This document shows positions 6,661 to 11,288 of a stretch of 11,288 bases of DNA, one piece after another. The notes under the pieces are model-generated. The model had not been told where the DNA came from. It ran no database searches and saw only the letters and a program-made list of their open reading frames with translations. The position numbers were made by a program, and so were the translations under genes. This DNA is from Acidobacteriota bacterium. Lineage in GTDB: Bacteria > Acidobacteriota > Terriglobia > Terriglobales > Acidobacteriaceae. Location: NCBI GenBank assembly GCA_003225595.1, contig QIAR01000063.1, positions 1 through 11,288 on the forward strand. Reading direction: 5' to 3'. Position 1 is the first letter of the stretch. Every line of letters starts with the position of its first letter.

Positions 6661-7041
6661 ATGGAAATTCAAGAAGCGTTGAAGATCGTACGGGCTCTGG
6701 CAGACGGTGTTGATCCTGAAACAGGCGAGGTGCTGTCCAGTGAGTCGGTTTATCAGAATGCTCAGACCGCAAGGGCGCTCAACCGGGCTCTAACAGCGTT
6801 GGAGTATGTCGAGGAGAAAGAACGGAATCGACACAAACTCCCCGGCAACGCGGGAAAATCGTGGACTCGGGACGAGGAGCAACAAGTTTGCGAGGAACTT
6901 CGCAAAGGAGTCGACTTTCACGAGATTGCGAAGACTCACAACCGAACTGTGGGTTCGATCATTGCGCGGTTGGTGAAGCTGGGGCAGATCAATCCCAATA
7001 CGTCGCGCCACGAGCGGCATAGTGGAATTTTATGGACCTGA
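6661..7041 (+). CDS. Small protein with Myb/HTH-like C-terminal region, function unknown
   Basis: I chose the ATG at 6661 because AGGAGG lies 7 nt upstream; an in-frame extension to 6487 gives an unlikely Cys/Arg-rich sequence. The 126-residue product has two parts. The N-terminal helix-rich half (EALKIVRALADGVDPETGEVL, then ARALNRALTALEYVEEKER) contains a GVDPETGEVL motif. The C-terminal half begins NAGKSWTRDEEQQVCEEL and continues KGVDFHEIAKTHNRTVGSII and ARLVKLGQI; this W-T-x-D-E-E plus helix-turn-helix pattern resembles Myb/SANT-like or sigma-region-4-like DNA-binding folds. I recall similar small proteins of unknown function being widespread in bacteria, without a settled role. It sits between the ATPase and permease genes and overlaps the permease by 10 bp, implying coupled translation. 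A regulatory or nucleic-acid-binding role is possible; membership in the exporter itself is unlikely. No signal peptide or membrane span. Confidence 0.75.
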   Translation: MEIQEALKIVRALADGVDPETGEVLSSESVYQNAQTARALNRALTALEYVEEKERNRHKLPGNAGKSWTRDEEQQVCEELRKGVDFHEIAKTHNRTVGSIIARLVKLGQINPNTSRHERHSGILWT

Positions 7042-8252
7042 TGCAAATCATCCGAATCGCCATGCGGGCTTTGGCCCGAAACAAGCTGCGCTCCAGCCTG
7101 ACCATGCTGGGCATCATCATCGGTGTGGGCGCGGTGATTGCCATGGTCAGTGTGGGACAGGGCGCTCAAGAACAGGCGCAGCAGCAGATCGCCGCCATGG
7201 GATCGAACATGCTCTTCGTAGGGGCCGGCACCGTGACTCGCGGGGGAATGCACATGGGTTGGGGCGCCACGAAGACTCTGGTCTACGCAGACATGCAAGC
7301 CATTCTGCGCGAATGTCCGGCGGTGAAGGCGGCCGCACCGGGTAGCCAGACCTCGGCGCAAGTGGTCTTCGGCAATGACAATTGGGCTACTCAAATCAAT
7401 GGCACGGAACCGCAATATTTTGAAATTCGCACCTGGCCCTTTGCCGAGGGCACGTCCTTCACCCAGGAAGATGTGGAGATGGCCGCCAATGTCGCCGTCA
7501 TCGGCGAAACCGTCCGCAAGAACCTGTTTGGAGCGACCGACCCGATCGGCCAGACCATCCGCATCAACAATCTGCCCTTCCGCGTGGTGGGCGTGCTGCT
7601 ACCCAAGGGGACTTCGGCCGCCATGGGGCAGGATCAGGACGATATCGTTCTTGTCCCCATCACCACATTACAAAAGAAAATTACTGGGCAGGACTGGCTG
7701 CGCTGGATCATGGTTTCCGCCGTTTCACGACAATCCAGCTACACTGCGCAACAACAGATTACCTCGTTGCTGCGCGATCGGCATCGCATCCGTCCCGGTC
7801 AGGACGACGATTTCATGGTGCGCAACCTAGCTGACATGGCCGACTTGGCTGACCAGCAGGCGCGACTTTTCACCGTGCTGCTAGCATCCATCGCGAGCAT
7901 CTCGCTGCTCGTGGGCGGTATTGGCATCATGAACATCATGCTGGTGTCGGTGACTGAGCGTACCCGCGAAATCGGCATCCGCATGGCGATCGGCGCCACA
8001 GAAGGCGATGTGCAGCAGCAGTTCTTGATCGAGGCGATTGTGCTCAGCCTCCTCGGAGGCGCGATCGGGATTTTTCTCGGGGTGACGGTTTCCTATCTCA
8101 TCACTGAAACCCTGGGCTGGCCGGTTCTGGTTTCGCCGACCGCAATCGTGACCGCAGTTATGTTCTCGATGGCGGTGGGAATCTTTTTCGGCTTTTATCC
8201 GGCACGAAAGGCCGCGCGGCTGGATCCCATTGAAGCGCTGCGATACGAATAA
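7032..8252 (+). CDS. ABC transporter permease, MacB/FtsX family
   Basis: This 406-residue inner-membrane permease has the MacB (type VII ABC) layout. An N-terminal membrane span at about 23-43 (LTMLGIIIGVGAVIAMVSVG) is followed by a large periplasmic domain (about 45-278, with the MacB core pattern VAVIGETVRKNLFG, DPIGQTIRINNLPFRVVGVL). Three more spans lie at about 280-303, 332-355 and 370-390. The cytoplasmic coupling segment NIMLVSVTERTREIGIRMAIGA (301-322) is the family signature. The C-terminus ARKAARLDPIEALRYE is also typical. It should dimerise and work with the ATPase at 5705-6490 and the adaptor at 4231-5652. The ATG at 7032 overlaps the upstream gene by 10 bp; an ATG at 7041, sharing its A with that gene's TGA, is an equally plausible start and would remove only three residues. 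The substrate is unknown. Confidence 0.92.
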   Translation: MDLMQIIRIAMRALARNKLRSSLTMLGIIIGVGAVIAMVSVGQGAQEQAQQQIAAMGSNMLFVGAGTVTRGGMHMGWGATKTLVYADMQAILRECPAVKAAAPGSQTSAQVVFGNDNWATQINGTEPQYFEIRTWPFAEGTSFTQEDVEMAANVAVIGETVRKNLFGATDPIGQTIRINNLPFRVVGVLLPKGTSAAMGQDQDDIVLVPITTLQKKITGQDWLRWIMVSAVSRQSSYTAQQQITSLLRDRHRIRPGQDDDFMVRNLADMADLADQQARLFTVLLASIASISLLVGGIGIMNIMLVSVTERTREIGIRMAIGATEGDVQQQFLIEAIVLSLLGGAIGIFLGVTVSYLITETLGWPVLVSPTAIVTAVMFSMAVGIFFGFYPARKAARLDPIEALRYE

Positions 8253-8261
8253 ATCGGCCTT

Positions 8262-8308
8262 CTGGCATCCGGTGATCCGGCCTCTGGCGTCCGGCCCCAG
8301 GCGTCCGC
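8262..8308. repeat. Three degenerate 11-bp GC-rich direct repeats
   Basis: CTGGCATCCGG (8262-8272), CTGGCGTCCGG (8284-8294) and CAGGCGTCCGC (8298-8308) are near-identical copies just after the permease stop. Spacing is uneven (22 and 14 bp), so this is not a CRISPR-like array. It may be a decaying short tandem repeat or a weak protein site; function unknown. Confidence 0.5.
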
Positions 8309-8333
8309 TACTGCAGACCGAAGCCGCGTAGGG

Positions 8334-8363
8334 AACGGCAAGTCACTTCAGCGTTGTTTTTTT
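8334..8363 (+). terminator. Candidate rho-independent terminator of the exporter operon
   Basis: AACGGC (8334-8339) can pair with GCGTT (8351-8355) with one bulged G, and AAG (8340-8342) with CTT (8346-8348), closing a 3-nt loop. Seven T residues follow at 8357-8363. The stem is short and imperfect, so efficiency is doubtful, but its place about 80 bp after the permease stop fits. Confidence 0.4.
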
Positions 8364-8416
8364 ATACTTTTCTGGTTCCTATCTGGGACTATTCTCCTCG
8401 CAAATTCCAATAATCG

Positions 8417-8445
8417 TTGACAGCCCGAGAGCGGGCCGAAATACT
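8417..8445 (+). promoter_or_regulatory. Sigma70-like promoter for the secreted Asp-box protein
   Basis: A perfect TTGACA (8417-8422) lies 17 bp before AATACT (8440-8445), which matches TATAAT in 4 of 6 positions. Transcription would start near 8452, about 30 nt before the ATG at 8483. The spacer contains a perfect inverted repeat, GCCCG-AGAG-CGGGC (8423-8436), that could be bound by a repressor or a spacer-binding activator. Confidence 0.5.
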
Positions 8446-8482
8446 TGAATGCACCTCCCCTCAGCCTCGCCGGATCTTCGAT

Positions 8483-11288
8483 ATGACAATTCGCGTCGCG
8501 CCACTTCGCCTCTTGACTCTCGGTCTAGTGTTTTTCTTTGCCTCTGCTAATCACCTGGCACTGGGTCAGGGGGCAAAAGTGACCTCGCCCGCGGAACCCA
8601 TCTCGGATGCGGATCGCGACCATCCGAAACAGCGGGAAGAATGGTTCATGCGGGGTCGCAGAGTGCCGGGACAATCGGCAGCCGCCTTGCGCCATCGCGC
8701 TCACCAGCAGAAAATTCAAATGCGTGCGCGGAAGTCTGCCGCGCAAAACACGAGTGCCACATCGCTGAACGCCTTCAACTCCGCTTGGACGCCGCTCGGC
8801 CCCGCGCCCTTGGCGTCTGATGCCAGTGGCTCTGGCCTACAGGATTATGGGTTTGTGTCAGGCAGAGCCACTTCGGTCGCGATTGATCCCGCCGACTCGA
8901 CCGGCAACACGGTGTACATCGGCGGCGCGTACGGCGGTGTGTGGAAATCCACTAACGCTGGCTCTGACAGCCAGAATCCCGCAAGTATTACGTGGACCCC
9001 AGTCATTGATAACCAGCCGACGCTCGCCGTCGGCTCAATTGCAATCCAGCCACAGTTAAGTAATCCCGATCCGACCAGGAGCGTGGTCTTGGTGGGCACG
9101 GGTGAGGCAAACAGTTCCGCCGACTCGTACTACGGACTGGGCTTTTTGCGGTCCACGGATGGTGGCAATACCTGGAGCCTGATCTCAACTTCTGATGGTG
9201 GAGCGCTTTCGCTTAAGGGCCTGGGTGCGACCAAAATCGCCTTTAGCAGGGCACAGACGAACACGGTCGTGGCATCGCTGGCCACCGCCGCTGCGGGCTT
9301 CATTGATGGCGCGTTCACTCAAAGCACCGTGCGCGGTTTGTACACATCCACCGACGCCGGTCTCACGTGGACGCACCAGACGCCTCTCGACGGTACAGTT
9401 CCGATCGATCCCACTTCCGCAACCGCCGTCGTCTACAACGAAGCGGCCGCAACGTTTTATGCAGCGATCCGCTTTCATGGCTTCTACTCCTCTCCGGATG
9501 GGCTGCACTGGACGCGAATTACTAATCAGCCGGGCGGAAGCGTGTTAAGTACGACGGCCTGTCCAGCGGTCTCGACGAGCGTTCAGACTCCTTGCCCCAT
9601 GTATCGCGGCGAATTTGCTGTCGTTCCCGGACGCAACGAGATGTATGTCTGGTATGTATCGATCAGCACCGCAACCGGACAGGAGGTGGATCGCGGCATC
9701 TGGAGGAGCATCGATGGCGGAAACACCTGGACAAGAATCAACGAGGCTGGACTGACGAACTGTGGGGACGTTGCGGGCGGGTGCGGCGTACAGCAGGGAG
9801 CCTACAACCTGGAACTGGCGGCAGTGCCGAATGGCACTGCCACAGATCTTTATGCTGGTGCGGTGAACCTGTTTAAGTGCACGCTGGCTAATAGTTCCAG
9901 CATTGGTTGCACACAGTCGAACGCTTCCTGGCTAAACCTGACGCACGTGTACGGATGCAGCTCGATCGCAAAGGTGCATCCCGACCAGCACGGCATCGAT
10001 TTCATCCTGGCCAGCGGCAAAGAGCTGATGTATTTCGCCAATGATGGCGGCATCTATCGCGCGCTCGATGGTTTCGTGGGACTGACCACCGGCTCGTGCG
10101 CCGGCAGCAACCAGTTCGACAGCCTCAACCAGAAGCTAGGATCGATGACGCAGTTCGTCTCGTTCTCGATTGATCCAAACGATGCTAATACGATTCTCGG
10201 CGGCACGCAGGACAACGGCTCTCCCGCATCTTCACAGGCCACAACCAACACCCCATGGATTAACGTCAACGGGGGTGACGGCGGTTATAACGCGATCACG
10301 CCCAGTTCACATCTGGATTGGTTCGTATCGAATCCTGACGTCCCGCCGCACGGGCTGGAAATTGATCATTGTTCGCTGGGCGCCAACTGCCATACTCTTG
10401 ATTTCTCCCGCGGGGCCGTGGTCACGAGCTCGCAATTGGGCGGCGATGACGGTGGATTCTATTTCCCTTACATTCTAGACCCGCAGGCCGATCATGAGCT
10501 GCTGGTTGGGACTTGCCGCGTTTGGCGGGGGGGACCAAGTACCAGTGCCGGCACTTACACGGCGCTGAGCAATAATTTTGAAGTTGGCGGTTCAAGCATT
10601 TGTACAGGTGGCGAGGTCAATCAGGTTCGTGCTTTGGCTGCGGGCGGGCCAAAGGATTCGAGTGGCTTCTCCAACGTGATCTATGCCGGTACGGACGGAC
10701 TTGGTCCGCTCGAAAGCTTCGGATCGGGGCTTCCTCCCGGTGGCCGCGTATTCATCACTACGAATGCTGCCGGCGGTCCCGGGACTTTCGTCGAACGAAC
10801 TCAGAACATCAATCCTAATAGCTACCCGGTGTCCAGTATTGCGATTGACACTTCCGATCCAACCGGTCAAACCGCGTATGTGGCCATTATGGGGTTTGGC
10901 GCCCCCCACGTTTGGCAGACCACCAATGCGGGCCAGACGTGGACAGACTTCACCGGCAACCTGCCGGACGCGCCGGCAAACTCCTTGGTAGTCGATCCCG
11001 GCACGGATCCCACCACAGGAACTATCTTTGTCGGCACCGACGTAGGGGTGTTTTCGAGCAGTACCGCCAGTTCGAACTGGACGGAAGTAGGACCTCTGGT
11101 TCCGGACGCTTCCGGGTTCCTGCCCAATGTGCCGGTCACGGCGTTGCGGATGTTTACTTCTCCGGGAACCAAGAAGTTGCGCGCCTCCACTTACGGTCGC
11201 GGGATCTGGGAGAACGTGCTGCTATCATTCCCGGACTACGGGATCACTATTTCGAATTCTCCGCAGATAACCTTTCCTGCAACAAACG
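8483..11288 (+). CDS. Large secreted Asp-box (BNR/sialidase-like propeller) protein, 3' end outside the window
   Basis: The frame is open from the ATG at 8483 to the right edge, giving 935 residues without a stop. Residues 1-30 are a signal peptide (Arg-containing start, hydrophobic LLTLGLVFFFASA, likely cleavage near LALGQG). A basic, polar segment (about 40-95) follows and may be a propeptide. From about 100 onward the protein has propeller-type repeats: Asp-box motifs STDGGNTW (224-231), STDAGLTW (289-296), SSPDGLHW (336-343), SIDGGNTW (409-416) and TTNAGQTW (813-820), a divergent one near 156-171, plus repeated xVAIDP and VYIGG/IYAGT strands. A closing TYGRGIWENVL occurs near residue 905, then an Ig-like or anchor-type domain seems to start (DYGITISNSP). 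Asp-box propellers occur in sialidases, sortilins and many uncharacterised secreted proteins. No catalytic sialidase Arg triad is evident to me, so enzyme activity is not claimed. The ribosome site is weak. It has its own promoter and is probably unrelated to the exporter operon, although export-related adjacency cannot be excluded. Confidence 0.85.
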   Translation, partial: MTIRVAPLRLLTLGLVFFFASANHLALGQGAKVTSPAEPISDADRDHPKQREEWFMRGRRVPGQSAAALRHRAHQQKIQMRARKSAAQNTSATSLNAFNSAWTPLGPAPLASDASGSGLQDYGFVSGRATSVAIDPADSTGNTVYIGGAYGGVWKSTNAGSDSQNPASITWTPVIDNQPTLAVGSIAIQPQLSNPDPTRSVVLVGTGEANSSADSYYGLGFLRSTDGGNTWSLISTSDGGALSLKGLGATKIAFSRAQTNTVVASLATAAAGFIDGAFTQSTVRGLYTSTDAGLTWTHQTPLDGTVPIDPTSATAVVYNEAAATFYAAIRFHGFYSSPDGLHWTRITNQPGGSVLSTTACPAVSTSVQTPCPMYRGEFAVVPGRNEMYVWYVSISTATGQEVDRGIWRSIDGGNTWTRINEAGLTNCGDVAGGCGVQQGAYNLELAAVPNGTATDLYAGAVNLFKCTLANSSSIGCTQSNASWLNLTHVYGCSSIAKVHPDQHGIDFILASGKELMYFANDGGIYRALDGFVGLTTGSCAGSNQFDSLNQKLGSMTQFVSFSIDPNDANTILGGTQDNGSPASSQATTNTPWINVNGGDGGYNAITPSSHLDWFVSNPDVPPHGLEIDHCSLGANCHTLDFSRGAVVTSSQLGGDDGGFYFPYILDPQADHELLVGTCRVWRGGPSTSAGTYTALSNNFEVGGSSICTGGEVNQVRALAAGGPKDSSGFSNVIYAGTDGLGPLESFGSGLPPGGRVFITTNAAGGPGTFVERTQNINPNSYPVSSIAIDTSDPTGQTAYVAIMGFGAPHVWQTTNAGQTWTDFTGNLPDAPANSLVVDPGTDPTTGTIFVGTDVGVFSSSTASSNWTEVGPLVPDASGFLPNVPVTALRMFTSPGTKKLRASTYGRGIWENVLLSFPDYGITISNSPQITFPATN

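Noticed and set aside
8262..8308. CRISPR-like array
   Set aside because: Repeats are only 11 bp, degenerate and unevenly spaced, with no cas genes nearby.

Overview
The window looks like a soil-type bacterium with a diderm envelope, most plausibly an acidobacterium. This is inferred from the moderately GC-rich coding sequence, the split MacB-type ABC exporter with a periplasmic adaptor, and the very long secreted Asp-box (BNR-like) protein. No rRNA or other phylogenetic marker is present, so the phylum stays an inference.

Layout. (1) Positions 2-913 (+) hold the C-terminal part of a multi-membrane-span glycosyltransferase of GT-C/ArnT-PMT type, cut by the left edge. (2) It converges, across about 41 bp, on a four-gene molybdate operon on the minus strand (4022 down to 955). 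The order is a small HTH-MOP regulator, modA (periplasmic binding protein), modB (permease) and modC (ATPase with a C-terminal MOP-like domain). modA/modB and modB/modC overlap, and all four are probably cotranscribed. (3) An AT-rich divergent intergenic region (4023-4230) carries two TTAA-containing palindromes and promoter-like hexamers facing both ways. (4) On the plus strand an export operon follows: a MacA/HlyD-like adaptor (4231-5652), a LolD/MacB-type ATPase (5705-6490), a small unrecognised protein with a Myb/HTH-like C-terminus (6661-7041), and a MacB/FtsX-type permease (7032-8252) that overlaps the small gene by 10 bp. No TolC-like outer-membrane partner is visible. (5) A 230-bp gap (8253-8482) has GC-rich direct repeats, a weak hairpin-plus-T-run terminator and a good sigma70-like promoter. 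(6) From 8483 to the right edge runs a large secreted protein with a signal peptide and repeated Asp-box motifs, continuing past the window.

How the genes work together. The mod genes form a complete high-affinity molybdate importer. Its first gene joins a MerR/excisionase-type DNA-binding domain to a molybdate-binding MOP domain, so it is a plausible non-classical counterpart of ModE. The adaptor, ATPase and permease should form a tripartite-type exporter or mechanotransmission complex of unknown substrate. The most interesting points are the atypical regulator with its candidate operators in the shared divergent region, and the small HTH-like gene embedded in the exporter operon. I found no CRISPR array, tRNA, rRNA or insertion sequence, and I do not claim a wholly new system.
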